In this document: piece after piece, positions 33,940 to 46,400 of the stretch
How positions within the stretch are numbered: position 1 is the first letter of the stretch
Layout: each line of letters starts with the position of its first letter
Assembly (NCBI GenBank): GCA_947044405.1
Contig: CAMRHE010000054.1
Coordinates: 4,665,501 to 4,729,500, forward strand
Reading direction: 5' to 3'
Length of the DNA: 64,000 nucleotides
Origin: Leptodactylus fallax
Taxonomy: Eukaryota; Chordata; Amphibia; Anura; Leptodactylidae
Notes under the pieces: generated by a model
Databases searched by the model: none
What the model was told of the DNA's origin: nothing
Seen by the model: only the letters and a program-made list of their open reading frames with translations
Translations under genes and position numbers: made by a program

Positions 33940-35030
33940 GCCATTTTTAATTTTTGCGATTTTTACTTCCAGCCTTTAAAAAGCCATAACTTTTTAAATC
34001 TTCTATTCAAAGAGCAATATGAGGGCTTATTTTTTAGTTGCAAAAATTGTCATTTATAATAGTACCATTTAAAGGGATTCTATCATTAGATTTAGGCAAA
34101 TTTGCCTAACGTCATTCTATCCCTACCTTTCCTTATCTTTTCTCCGACACTGTTTTTGAAATAAATACTTTATTCTTATATGCTAATTCTGTGCTCTGAG
34201 CACAGCACCATCATAACCAGTATTCCGCCTCATCTTGCTGCTGAACTCCCCTTCATGTGAAAATATCCTCCTCTTCTTATTCTTCGCTACGTTAGCAGCA
34301 GCGTTTCTTACTACAGCACATGCAAATCCTAACAAAGCAAAGCATAAGAAGAGGAGGATATCTTCACATGAAGGGGTGTGCTGTAGCAAGTGGAGGCAGA
34401 ATACTGGATATGATGGTGCTGTGCTCGGATCATAGGAGGAACACCCCCTGTGCATCTGTGCACAGAATTAGCATCTAAGAATAAAGTATTCATTTCAAAA
34501 ACAGCGTCGGATAAAAGATAAGGAAAGGTAGGGATAGAATAGCTTTTCTAAAGGCTATTCCAACATGTTGTTATGCAAATTTTCCTAAATCTAATGATAG
34601 AATTCCTTTAATATTCAGTGTGATGTACTGGGAAGCTAGATAAAATTTCATAGTGGGATAGATTTAGAGAAAAACTGCATTTGTACTGCATTCTTAAGGG
34701 CTCCGTTTTTAAAATGTTCACTGTGCAGCCAAAATGACTAAATCACTAGGATTGTACAGGTTAAGTCAATTACATTGGTACCAAATTTATGTAGTTTTTA
34801 TTACATTTTATCACCAAAAATCTAAAACTTTTCAGCAAAAAATTTCTTGGAATTCACTTATTGTGACACCTGTAACTTTTTATATTTCTATATATGGAGC
34901 TGCATAAGGCATTTTTTTTTTTTTTTGGCGGGGCCAGATGTACTTTTTATTTATACCATTTTTGGGAATGTCTGATGTACACCCTCTAGGGGTCTTGAAC
35001 CCCAGGGGGTCTGATCACTAATACAATACA
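33940..35030 (+). repeat. Old dispersed repeat interrupted by a MITE
   Basis: The motifs AAAAAGCCATAACTTTTTAA, GAGGGCTTATTTTTTAGTTG and AATAGTACCATTT run up to 34068 and continue after the MITE at 34612 with ATTCAGTGTGATGTACTGG. The same family appears in reverse at 51720-51860 (TGGTACCAATAAAAATCACA) and at 7310-8440. The MITE insertion cleanly splits it. Confidence 0.7.
34069..34611. mobile_element. Kolobok/T2-type MITE, long palindrome
   Basis: 543 bp with TTAA at both ends. Termini read TTAAAGGGATTCTATCATTA on the left and TTAAAGGAATTCTATCATTA on the right (minus strand). The arms stay paired nearly to the centre, including CATGAAGGG, AAGAAGAGGAGGATA and AGCACAGCACCATCAT. Because of this symmetry both strands show similar 66-90 codon frames, which are not genes. 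Confidence 0.93.
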
Positions 35031-35089
35031 CTGCAATGCAATGCCAAATAAATTACTAGACTTCTATTACAGGCTCCTTAGCACGCCTG

Positions 35090-35640
35090 AAATAGAAGCT
35101 AAAAACAAGTAAATTCACAGACGGTGAATCAGAACCACTAATATAAAACCTGAAGTCACAGAATTGGTCCCAAGCAAAAAAATAAAATATAACTTTTAAT
35201 AAATAACCACTAAAATATCCAACCCAGATGTAAATAATCGACCTATCTAAATATGCAAATATATACACAAGGTTGAAGAGAGCATATTCAACCTAATAAA
35301 CAAAGTTGATCTCAGACAGTGGAAAGAGGTCTAAATGCTAAATTGACTCTAGATAAATATAAATGTCGACCAAATATGTCAATAAAGCTACATAGCCTCA
35401 TATCCTCTCCACATTTAAAATGTTGATATCAACTAAAATATACAAGCCCTCTGATGTCAAACTACCCCAGACAGCGTCTCAAACTACCTCTAAAAAACAA
35501 GTCTGTTATAGCTCAGATCTTGAGAGGACAGCAATCATAGGAAAAATGGTGGCGCCAATACATCACTGCTAAAATAGTGCTTTGGTCAGGTTTGACTAAT
35601 GCATCAGAAGGGTTAATACCCACTATTATGTCCACAGCAA
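35090..35640. mobile_element. PLE-terminus-like fragment
   Basis: The sequence at 35181-35220 (AATAAAATATAACTTTTAAT, then ACCACTAAAATATCC) resembles the PLE ends at 22505-22560 and 27957-28010. It is followed by AT-rich repeats and ends near AATGCATCAGAAGGG, which recalls the CTGATGCG segment of the PLE at 22981. No coding domain is present. A fragment of another PLE is likely but not certain. Confidence 0.35.
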
Positions 35641-35689
35641 TGCCAAGTTTAAAGACCCGTCACAGTACGTCGAATAGCAGTAAAAAGGG

Positions 35690-35918
35690 TTAAAGAGGAC
35701 ATTTCATGTCCTCTAACATTGGAAATGTTATATGTTCCTAATATTTGTGTTCTGGAAAAGAAAGAGTTAAAACAGTAAAGAGTTAAAGAAATAATAAACC
35801 AAAAATCAGGTTTACTTGTCTGCAAGGACTGTAATTTTTAACTCCATCATTCCCATAGCACACAGCAGACCTAAAATAAACATTTTTAACATCTTTTGAA
35901 ACTAAACAACCCCTTTAA
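35690..35918. mobile_element. Short Kolobok/T2-type MITE
   Basis: 229 bp between TTAA at 35690 and TTAA at 35915. Left end TTAAAGAGGACATTTCATG, right end (minus strand) TTAAAGGGGTTGTTTAG. The termini match only over the first bases, so it may be a decayed member or two unrelated ends. Confidence 0.5.
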
Positions 35919-35965
35919 GATCTACTCTAAAAAGCTTGTGGAATTCTAAGTGTCCTTTTGGCATA

Positions 35966-37605
35966 CAGTGCCTTGCAAAAGTATTCGGCCCCCTTGAACT
36001 TTTCAACCTTTTGCTACATTTCAGGCTTCAAACATAAAGATATAAAATTTAAATTTTTTGGTGAAGAGTCAACAACAAGTGGGACACAATTGTGAAGTGG
36101 AGTGGAACGAAATTTATTGGATATTTTAAACTTTTGTAAAAATAAAAAACTGAAAAGTGGGGCATGCCAAATTATTCGGCCCCTTTAAATGAATACTTTG
36201 TAGCGCCACCTTTTGCTGTGATTACAGCTGCAAGCCGCTTGGGGTATGTCTCTATCAGTTTTGCACATCGAGAGACTGAAATTCTTTCCCATTCTTCCTT
36301 GGAAAACAGCTCGAGCTCAGTGAGGTTGGATGGAGAGCGTTTGTGAACAGCAGTTTTCAGCTCTTTCCACAGATTCTCGATTGGATTCAGGTCTGGACTT
36401 TGACTTGGCCATTCTAACACCTGGATACGTTTATTTGTGAACCATTCCATTGTAGATTTTTCTTTATGTTTAGGATCATTGTCTTGTTGGAAGATAAATC
36501 TCCATCCCAGTCTCAGGTCTTTTGCAGACTCCAACAGGTTTTCTTCCAGAATGGTCCTGTATTTGGCTCCATCCATCTTCCCATCGATTTTAACCATCTT
36601 CCCTGTCCCTGCTGAAGAAAAGCAGGCCCAAACCATGATGCTGCCACCACCACCATGTTTGACAGTGGGGATGGTGTGTTCAGGGTGATGAGCTGTGTTG
36701 CTTTTACGCCAAACATATCGTTTTGCATTGTGGCCAAAAAGTTCGATTTTGGCTTCATCTGACCAGAGCCACCTTCTTCCACATGTTTGGTGTGTCTCCC
36801 AGGTGGCTTGTGGCAAACTTTAAACGAGACTTTTTATGGATATCTTTGAGAAATGGCTTTCTTCTTGCCACTCTTCCATAAAGGCCAGATTTGTGCAGTG
36901 TACGACTGATTGTTGTCCTATGGACAGACTCTCCCTCCTCAGCTGTAGATCTCTGCAGTTCATCCAGAGTGATCATGAGCCTCTTGGCTGCATCTCTGAT
37001 CAGTCTTCTCCTTGTTTGAGATGAAAGTTTAGAGCGACGGCTGGGTCTTGGTAGATTTGCAGTGGTCTGATACTCCTTCCATTTCAATATGATCGCTTGC
37101 ACAGTGCTCCTTGGGATGTTTAAAGTTTGGGAAATCTTTTTGGATCCAAATCCAGCTTTAAACTTCTCCACAACAGTATCACGGACCTGCCTGGTGTGTT
37201 CCTTGGTCTTCATGATGCTCTCTGTGCTTTAAACAGAACCCTGACACTATCACAGAGTAGGTGCATTTATACGGAGACTTGATTACACACAGGTGGATTA
37301 TATTTATCATCATCAGTCATTTAGGACAACATTGGATCATTCAGAGATCCTCACTGAACTTCTGGACTGAGTTTGCTGCACTGAAAGTAAAGGGGCCGAA
37401 TAATATTGCACGCCCCACTTTTCAGTTTTTTATTTTTTACAAAACTTTAAAATAACCAATAAATTTCGTTCCACTTCACAATTGTGTCCCACTTGTTGTT
37501 GATTCTTCACCAAAAAATAAAAATTTTATATCTTTATGTTTGAAGCCTGAAATGTGGCAAAAGGTTGAAAAGTTCAAGGGGGCCGAATACTTTCGCAAGG
37601 CACTG
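35966..37605 (-). mobile_element. Tc1/mariner element, family C
   Basis: A 1640-bp element with inverted repeats of about 200 bp beginning CAGTGCCTTGCAAAAGTATT and flanked by TA on both sides (35964-35965 and 37606-37607). It differs in ends and protein from families A and B. Only one copy is in the window. Confidence 0.95.
36172..37213 (-). pseudogene. Tc1-C transposase, single frameshift
   Basis: The start MKTKEHTRQVRDTVVEKF at 37213 gives the HTH domains (SKKISQTLNIPRSTVQAII; LPRPSRRSKLS). A frame change near 36770, just at the first catalytic motif, joins a second frame (36816-36172) with LWSDEAKIELFG, QQDNDPKHKEKS and [14 protein letters not shown], so Asp, Asp and Glu are all present. 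It ends at a stop at 36172, giving about 340 residues, the normal Tc1 length. Only one break is visible, making this the best-preserved transposase here. Confidence 0.94.
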
Positions 37606-37607
37606 TA

Positions 37608-38140
37608 TGGTCAAATTTCCATTTATTGTATGCTGTCATATGAGAATTTCATATTTACATTAGCAAATGACACAATGAAAGTTTGCATTCACATCTGCTG
37701 CAGACCCAGACTTCTGTGATTTTCTTTTTCTGCTTCCATGATGGAGTGTAAAAATGAAAATCTGCAGTGCGGATATGAAGAGAATTACCCTATATTCACA
37801 CAACAATGAAAATCAACTGTGTGGCGGCCATCATGTTACCAGCCGTCACACGGCCTCATTATTTTCACTGCCTGTGAATAGGGGCTATTCATATGACTGA
37901 TATTTTGATGGTCTGCTGTAATGAACCGTCAAAATATAGGTCATGCTCTATTTTTGTCCATTTTCATGGATTCATCCATACAATGGAATTTATGAGGGAT
38001 CCATGAAAACAAGTGCCCCTTGGGTGTAAAGCAGCCTGTTTTTACCCGCAGTTGTGTGAATGTCACATTAGAGATACCAATTTCTAAAGAAATTAATGCT
38101 AAGTCTGTTCCATATATTCCATCCACTGCATCCTGGTAGA
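37608..38140. repeat. Probable dispersed repeat remnant
   Basis: The interval 37780-38070 has inverted motifs (CAACTGTGTGGCGGCCATCATG, GTCACACGGCC; ATATTTTGATGG and CCGTCAAAATATAGG) and balanced composition, as expected of an old MITE-like repeat. No gene is seen. Confidence 0.4.
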
Positions 38141-39596
38141 AACCATTATAGCCTATGCTACCTATTATTGCTTAATTGTTTTTTGTGGTTTTGTCCTGGA
38201 GTAAAATATGGTAAATCGATTCTGCATACTTTAGCTTATACTCATACACGCAACAATAGATTGGGACAAAATAAAATTATACATTTTACCATTATACATT
38301 TACAAGGGTTTTACAGTAGGATCTTAGCTATATTAAATTCCCTGGATGGCCAAAGTACTTGACATCCTTTATTTTATACAATATTATTAAATATACATTA
38401 TTTCAGTGTTTTTTCAACTGGATTTAACATGCATTTTGATTAAATCCATAATGAAAATATTGGATTTAATACATAAAAGTGAATATGACTTGAGGATGAA
38501 TTCTAAGTACTATGTAATACAGCACTTCTAAAGATTAAATTAAGGTTTCATTAATGGAAATTTGTCGCAACCTAAGGGTGACTCAATCCTATTATGGTTC
38601 TATCTAGTTCTAGTAGGCGTTCCATTAAAACATCTCATATATAATTGCTTCAGGTTTGTTATATGACGTTAATGAAAAAGTTATCACCTAATACTATTTT
38701 TCAAAAAAATCTTCAAAAAGAGAAAATGCCTGTGAATATCTTAATAAAACAATGAAAATCTAAGTGTAAATAAGTTTAACATGTATAATTGCTGCATTTA
38801 GAAACAATTTGCATCTCGAACTATGTAGTTTATTTGCCTGTCTTTCATGGCCTTTTTGTGCATCTTTGCAATTTGAATTACCTCTTTAAACATCTTCATA
38901 AATTATATTTGAGTTAAGGCTGTATTATACCTGCTGATCGTAGATTTTCATCTGTGTATTATATGGCACTTGCAAAGTAAAGAGAGGAATGATCACGATT
39001 GCGATAATTTCTTCCCCATTTAGCATCATTGATTAATTAACTCATTAATTACGCAGGGTAATGCAATGCAGATAATCTGCATGTTTTATTTCATATAATA
39101 GATGCATTCAACCAACAAACTTTCCTTTGCTCGTTGGTCAGCTGTAGTTGTCTGGTTATTCTTTTCTCGGCAGGGATTTGTCGAGATGGAAATAATCCTT
39201 TAAACTTGTGTACGAGACAAGATAGGCAATTTTTAAGTACCATGCACTTCAGCACTGGTGGCTCCACTCTGGGTTTTTCTGGTCTACATTTTCATGCCTC
39301 AGCCATTGCTATAAAATTTAGGCTACATGAATACTAATATGTAAGGTCTGTTAAAACCGGAATGGACAGTACATGGACAGCATCTGTGGCCTGGACCACA
39401 AATGGACAAGAATAGGATCTGTCCTTAGTTTTCTGCCTGGGCTCATGCCCCCATTCTAGTACCATGAAAGATATGGTCATGTGTATTGGGGCCACAGAAA
39501 AGAATAGGTCAGTGTGCTATTTATTAAAAAAATATATATCACACTGACCAACACTACAGTCTGGAGTATGGAACCTTACAGTTGACAATGCAGATT
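38141..39596. other. AT-rich sequence, no gene seen
   Basis: No gene, repeat end or RNA gene recognised. Confidence 0.45.
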
Positions 39597-40094
39597 TTAA
39601 GGGGAACCTGTCAGGCATTTTTTCCACCATAAACTAGTCCCATCATGTGCAGGATGAAGCAATTCTTTCTCCATTGGTATCCTCTGTAGTGCTTCTATTG
39701 CAGAAAAGTGAAGTTATGAATGTTTCAAATCATAAAAAGTCATATGAAATGTACCATAAGTAGTCACTGAGGCAGGAGCAGTTTCAGCTTAGACACACTA
39801 TCTGCATGCCAATCACTCCTTCTGTTTGTGAATGACATCTCCATTACAGTCCGCTCACTCCCTGACATCATGAGGGAGATGTCAATCACATCCTGGAGGT
39901 GTAATTACCTAATGGACCGTGTGAGTAGGCTGAAGCTTCTCTCACCTACTGTGACTACTTGGGTTGGTTTGCATATAACTTTTAATGCTATCAAATATTC
40001 ATAACTTTACTTTCCTGAAAGTGAAAGATTACATAGGACATCAAAGCAAATGTTATACTTCATCTTGCACATGATGGGGCCAGCTTCCTTTTAA
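39597..40094. mobile_element. Kolobok/T2-type MITE
   Basis: 498 bp between TTAA at 39597 and TTAA at 40091. Ends TTAAGGGGAACCTGTCAGG (left) and TTAAAAGGAAGCTGGCCCC (right, minus strand). Arms pair further in (CATCATGTGCAGGATGAAG against CTTCATCTTGCACATGATG; TTATGAATGTTT against AATATTCATAA). Confidence 0.88.
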
Positions 40095-40959
40095 ATTATT
40101 ATGACCCATACTACAACCAATGTTTGTGTATGTAGACTATGTGGTTGCTTGTTTGATTTTATGTACTTGTAATGGGCATGACTGAAATACCTGAACTCAG
40201 TAGTTGGAAAGAAAAGTCCATACACTTCTCACCATACTATATTATAAAAAGGAATAGACAATTGTTTTCTTTTTGTTTTTTGAGTTTTGCAACATTAAAA
40301 AGAGACAACAAATAGAATAAGAAAAAAATATCTTGCAAAGGAAAAGTGAGATTTTTTTTCACAAGCTTTCTTAAGCTCCTTCATCCACTAGTGGTAGTAA
40401 AAATGTGTTGATAACTAAAGTGTAATAAAAATTAAGTGGTAAAAGGAAATTAAACTGTTAAAAACATAGTGCCAAAAGATCAATGCATAAACATATTACA
40501 GTATACCATATAACTACTTTGAGGAACTAGGAGGTTGTGACACAATGCGTTTCTGCACAAAATAATATATATTTCTTTTAGTTTATACACTGTGAATATT
40601 GGGCGGGGAAGGTAGCTCGGTAGCAGCAGTGGTGCAGACCCAACCAGTCAGAGACAGGGACACAAAACTGTAGCAAAACAGGTTTATTTAAAAAAAAAAA
40701 AATTGCAAAATAAATAAACCTTCACTTCAGGCACAAAATAAAATACAGCATTAACTTCAGGCAAAAGGAAAACAAACAAAACTGCTCATCCGAGCTCTAA
40801 ACTAAAAAGTACAAATCTAACTATACGCGTGGCTTACTACCAGCCACACAAACAAACAGAATAGCACAAAATAGTCTCACCAGACTTATTGTAGCAGGAC
40901 AGACCCAGACACCTTTTCTCACTCCCAGGATCTGCCCTGAAGTGCAGACTCTGTAGGCT
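40095..40959. other. Host sequence of Tc1-A copy 3
   Basis: No gene. The part at 40590-40959 (ACTGTAGCAAAACAGGTTTA, an A run, GGCTTACTACCAGCCACAC) has the look of an LTR or other repeat that continues on the other side of the Tc1 at 50216. I could not assign it. Confidence 0.4.
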
Positions 40960-41783
40960 TACAGTACAGACCAAAAGTTTGGACACACCTTCTCATTCCA
41001 AGAGTTTTCTGTATTTTCATGACTATAAAAATTGTAGATTCACACTGAAGGCATCAAAACTATGAATTAACACATGTGGAATTATATACTTAACAAAAAA
41101 GTGTGAAACAACTGAAAATATGTCTTATATTCTAGGTTCTTCAAAGTAGCCACCTTTTGCTTTGATTACTGCTTTGCACACTCTTGGCATTCTCTTGATG
41201 AGCTTCAAGAGGTAGTCACCTGAAATGGTTTTCACTTCACAGGTGTGCCCTGTCAGGTTTAATAAGTGGGATTTCTTGCCTTATAAATGGGGTTGGGACC
41301 ATCAGTTGTGTTGTTCAGAAGTCAGGTGGATACACAGCTGATAGTCCTACTGAATGGAGTGTTAGAATTTGTATTATGGCAAGAAAAAATCAGCTAAGTA
41401 AAGAAAAACGAGTGGCCATCATTACTTTAAGAAATGGAGGTCAGTCAGTCCGAAAAAATTGAGAAAACTTTGAAAGTGTCCCCAAGTGCAGTGGCCAAAA
41501 CCATCAAGCGCTACAAAGAAACTGGCTCACATGAGGACCACCCCAGGAAAGGAAGGCCAAGAGTCACCTCTGCTGCGGAGGATAAGTTCATCCGAGTCAC
41601 AAGCCTGAGAAATCGCAGGTTAACAGCAGCTCAGATTAGAGACCAGGTCAATGCCACACAGAGTTCTAGCAGCAGACACATCTCTACAACAACTGTTAAG
41701 AGGAGACTGTGTGCAGCAGGCCTTCATGGTAAATAGCTGCTAGGAAACTACTGCTAAGGACAGGCAACAAGCAGAAGAGACTT

Positions 41784-42242
41784 TGTCGGGGGTTAATCTC
41801 CCCCGGGATGGATGTCACCGTAAGCCTAATTAAATAGATAACCAGTTTCGAGCGCTCGGGGAAACAAGACGTACACAGGTATCGTGTATGAACAGTTTCT
41901 ACTTTATTGCGTAGTTCAATACAGTTTTAAAAGCAAGCTCAGTTACATAACAGTCATGTGATCAATATCCATATATGGTCTTTCCAGTTCCGTTACCAGA
42001 GAAAGTTGTTCAGTTTCCCATCACCCCAAATGTTTTCTTTTCACCTTATCTGAATGTCCTCTTATCTTCCCTGAGAACACCAGTTCTGCTGAGAACAGCA
42101 GAACTGTTGATATCCTCCTCAGACTCTAAGTCTGTATTCTACCTGTAAACTATGCAGTCTTGTCTGCAGAACATTCCACCCTCTTGTGCTTTCTGTATAC
42201 TGTGACATAGAATATAGTGCAAGTTATGTTTTAACCCTTACA
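41784..42242 (-). repeat. Retroviral 3' LTR
   Basis: 459 bp. Read on the minus strand it begins TGTAAGGGTTAAAACATAAC and ends CCCCCGACA (TG...CA). It carries an AATAAA polyadenylation signal (CGCAATAAAG, around 41910). It is about 99% identical to the LTR at 48989-49447. Confidence 0.95.
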
Positions 42243-42257
42243 ATTCCCCCATTTTAG
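42243..42257 (-). promoter_or_regulatory. Retroviral polypurine tract
   Basis: Minus strand AAAATGGGGGAAT lies directly next to the start of the 3' LTR. It is the purine tract from which plus-strand DNA synthesis is primed. Confidence 0.88.
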
Positions 42258-42352
42258 GACTTTATTTTTAATCAATATTCAATGAATACATTCACACTAT
42301 CCATGTGCCATCTGTGATGGATTCTCCATTGAAGATGTTAAAAATAATGATC

Positions 42353-43668
42353 CTACCTTACATACTGAGTATTGTCCCTCATGAGATTGCATAGTGAAGG
42401 AATACATTGGATACAACAACATCCTACTATCATAAAAATGATTACACAAAGGATTATACCTACGATTTGTCGGAGGTATCCCAAGTCAGGTAGGAAAGCT
42501 AACAGCCAGTCCCACCATCCTTGGTTGACATCTTGTTTAATGTGTGTTACCATTTCTTGCAACTGTTTCAACTTATCATGCACATCTTCTGAATGGTCGG
42601 ACAAATTAAAACAGCACATTGCCGCAAAGGTGTTGCACCCATAACCATGTTTAAGCAGTAAATAATCTATAGCCACTCTATTCTGCAATATTGCTTTTTT
42701 ATGTGATTGCAAATCTAATACAACATCTTTAATGATAGCGCTAGTAGTGTTTATGTTCTTTACCATAAAGCAAGCAATACGTGATATTGTCTTAGCATTA
42801 TATACAGACAAACCTGGTACTCCTACCAGTGACACAGCTAGGCTTATGTATTCTGCTTTTGATAGGAGTTTCACATCATAATTACAATCCTCAGGCAGTG
42901 GGATAGTACTTCTTTTGTGTAATATATGTACATGCGATTTCTGTGAACTCTGTTCATATGGTGTGGGTATCATAATCAATGCTAATCTAGACAAGGCACA
43001 TATGCCTCCAGTTATATTGGCAGGTATATAGGTGTAGCTGCTATTGCCACACGCTAGAACCCACCCAGGTGGCAAGGGTACATGTAAATCTAGTGACGGG
43101 ACAATAAGTGTCCTGTTACATTGCATCCTCTTCCCTTCCCTCAGGGTTTGACAATCGTTGTCAGTTCTATTGCAAATTTGTGGAAACTGCCCTTTATTCA
43201 TTATAGGATTGCAATTAGGTATTGTTGTTTTATTACATGAAAATTTGAAACACAATTCTGCTCTTGCTACTGCCCCAGTCGATATCTTTATCATATTCTC
43301 CTGTAAATCTGCGTAGGCATACAAGCATAATAAGGATTTATCCAGTCTGCATGCACATGGAGATCAGCTTCCTGTAAAAGAGTATCATTTAACTGAAATT
43401 TCAACAATTTAGTCCATACTGCAACAGAAGTCGGCACTGCAATCAAACAAGTTTCTAACACATTACTGGAATATGCATTTCTCAAACAAAATTCTGTCAT
43501 GTTTAATACTCGGGCCAAATATAACCACATATTCTCTTTTGTTCTCCATATGTGTTCCTCCAGTTCCCTTACTCCCCGATTTGGGCTGTCTTTTATCCTG
43601 TAAAGTTCAAACCAGGTCCATATTATTAAAAGGCATCCAGCAAACATCAGCAAGTGTTGTGTGTTCAT
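42353..43668 (-). pseudogene. Retroviral env, one frameshift
   Basis: The start ATG (43668) overlaps the pol stop by four bases. The first frame (to 43291) gives a hydrophobic signal segment and the start of SU with an N-glycosylation site. A one-base change near 43310 shifts to the second frame (43324-42353). That frame contains the rest of SU, a basic HKRS sequence at the likely SU/TM cleavage, a hydrophobic fusion-peptide-like stretch, the heptad region, an immunosuppressive-like segment followed by a CX6CC motif (CNTFAAMCC), a Trp-rich membrane-proximal part (WWDWLL), one membrane span and a short Cys-rich tail. It is inactive because of the frameshift. Confidence 0.9.
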
Positions 43669-46400
43669 TTTGATGGTGCTTCAACTCTCTTGCAATGTGA
43701 AGCGTGTATCCAGGTGGGTTTTCCCTCCAATTTTACTGAAGTGGCAGTTGTCAGCAGTACTTGGAAGGGACCGTCATACCTGAGTTCAAGAGACTTCCTA
43801 GTGTGTCTTTTCACGACCACCCAATCACCAGGCTGCAAGCTATGTGTTCCTGAAAAATCAGAAGGGTCTGGAATAGAAGAGAACACTTGTTTATGTGTTT
43901 CTCTCAATCTCTGACACAAACTCTGCACATAGCTAGAAATACTGTCATAGTTAAGCTGTAACGTCTGAGGGAAGTATAACCCTGTTTTGGGCGCACTTCC
44001 AAACAATATTTCAAATGGTGACAACCCTGTCTTCCTGTTAGGGGTGGTTCTTACTGAGTAAAGGGCTAAAGATAGACACTCAGGCCAGGGCTTCCCTGTC
44101 TCTGCTATGGCTTTTTGGATTTTTAATTTGAGTGTACCATTTAACCTTTCCACTTTGCCTCTGTCAGACTCAATCACCTCGGGCACTCCAAACCTGCACA
44201 CAAGCTCAGACATCAGTTTCTTGGCAGTTGCTTGTGCGGTTGCTTTGCTCACAGGGTAGGCCTCAGGCCATCCTGAAAACAAATCCACACAGACCAATAC
44301 ATACTCGTATGTTCCAGACTTAGGCAACTGTATGTAATCTATCTGTATTCTCTGAAATGGGTACAGGGATTTCGGTGTACACTTGGTGGGTGTTTTAACT
44401 ACCTGTCCTGGGTTGTGTAGAGCACATATGTGACATGCTTTTACGTGGTTACGAGCAGCTCTTCCAAAACCTGGGGCAAACCATAATTTACCCACTAATG
44501 ACTCCATGGCATTTCGAGAGGCATGCACCTTACCGTGGGCCAAGCCAGCCATCTGGGGGTAGACTGCTGCGGGCAGACATAATCGATCCCCCATTTTCCA
44601 CATACCATCACCTTCTGTAGCACCTGCATTCTTCCATCTTTCAGTTTCCACACTGGTGACCTTTGAGTACAGCCCTTTTGGGTCTGCTAGGTCAATGTCC
44701 ATTTTGCTCACCTGGTTGGGACCCCTTCTGGCCAGTAGTGCTGCAGCCTTGGCTGCTCTGTCAGCTCTCTCATTTCCACGGCTTTCAGGGTCCCTTCCTT
44801 TTGCGTGAGCTCTGACTTTCACAATTGCCAGCTGCTTTGGGAGCAGTATGGCCTCCATCAGTCGACTTACCACATCTCCATTCTTAATTGGCTTGCCCTG
44901 GGCCGTTAGGAAGTTCCTTGCCCTCCATATCGGACCATAATCATGCGCAATGCCAAAAGCATACCTGGAGTCAGTGTATATGTTAGCTGTTCTACCTTTG
45001 GCTATCTTACAAGCCTCCATAAGGGCTTTAAGCTCAGCTTCTTGGGCTGACATGTGTGGTGGAAGAGCTTCCTGGACTATGATGTCATGTTCAGTGACTA
45101 CAGCATACCCTGTAACAAATTTGCCTTCATCTGTCAGATACCTTGAGCCGTCCTCAAACATCTCATAATCAGGATTTTGTAATGGCACATCCGTGACATG
45201 GTCAAATCCCACTGTTTCCTGTGACATAAGAGCCACACAATCATGTTCATGCTGGCTGTCAAACAGTTCTTCTTCAGAGAGGGAATTTAAAAATAACTCA
45301 TCTTCCACTCCCCCTTTTGAATCATGAACTCCTACAGGAAGAAGAGTTGCAAGATTCCCAAAGTTAAACAGCGTTGAAAAGAGATGTTTGAGGAGGACTG
45401 CAGAGCAAATTCCATTTTGCACTGCCGTGCCAAAGAAAGGTGACGTCTGTCCACCTGTGTGAGGATAGCATGGATGTCATGAGGTGTATACACAACCAAT
45501 ATGTGATCTAGGACAATGTCTGAGCTTTTCTCAAGCAACGCTTGTACTGAGAGGACAACACGCACACAGGAGGGGGTCCCCCTGGCTACAGCATCTAACC
45601 TTGAGCTGTAATAGGCCACGGAGCGTTTCTTATCCCCGTGTTGTTGTGTGAGAACTGCAGTTGCGTTCCCCATCATCTCAGTCACGTAGAGCTGAAAAGG
45701 TTTCTGATAGTCAGGTAGGCCTAAGGCCGGAGCACTGACTATCTGCAACTTCAGCTGGTAAAACGCATCCAAGGCCTCAGGTGTGAGGCTGAATGGTTTT
45801 GAGGAGAGGCTATCGTACAGAGGTTGCATGGTCAGGGATGCAGATCTGATCCTTGGCCTACAGTAGGATACCAATCCCAAGAAGGTACGTAGCTGAGCAT
45901 GAGAGGTCGGCACCTGCATGTCTCTCACCACCTTGGTCCTCTCATCTGACAGGTGCTTGGTACCCTGGCCGAGACAGTGTCCCAGGAACACCACTTTTTG
46001 CTTGCAAAATTGCAACTTGTCCTTGCTGGCCTTGCAGCCGTTCTGGTAGAGGAAACACAACAGGCTGATGGTCGCTGCTTCACAGGTTGGTTTGTCTGGG
46101 GCACAAAGAAGAAGGTCATCAACATATTGTAACAAAATGACATCATCATGTGGAAAATACCAAGTACTCATGATAAGTGTAAGACACCTTGTGAATTGGT
46201 TAGGACTGTTTTGCGCCCCTTGTGGTAGTACTGTCCAAGTGTACTGTTTACCCCTAAATGTGAATGCAAACAAATACTGGCAATCGGGGTGCAAAGGTAC
46301 AGAAAAAAAAAAAGAAAAAAAAAACATTGCAAAGATCTACAGCGCTGTAATAAGTGGTTCCAGTAGGGACAGCTATTAACAGCTGGCTGGTTAACCGTCT
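43665..46400 (-). pseudogene. Retroviral pol (RT, RNase H, integrase), broken
   Basis: The frame begins inside reverse transcriptase near 46375 (TTYYSAVDLC). The A/T run at 46303-46323 forces a frame change. The next frame (46327-45332) has LPQGAQNSPNQF and the catalytic LLQYVDDLLL, then the thumb and connection. A second change near 45430 leads to 45422-43665. That frame has RNase H (AQEAELKALMEA, YTDSRYAF, GNERADRAA), then integrase with a HHCC-like N-terminus (CHICALHNPG), DLFSGWPEA and ESDRG. Some 30 residues are missing between the second catalytic Asp and the Glu in VERLNGTLK. The GPF-type C-terminal domain is present. The RT N-terminus and protease are not recognisable. Confidence 0.92.

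Noticed and set aside
34183..34455. Similar frames of 66 and 90 codons on both strands
   Set aside because: They follow from the palindromic structure of the MITE.
40590..40960. tRNA-like or SINE head near GGTAGCTCGGTAGCAGC
   Set aside because: No A and B box pair at the right spacing could be found, so no RNA gene is called.
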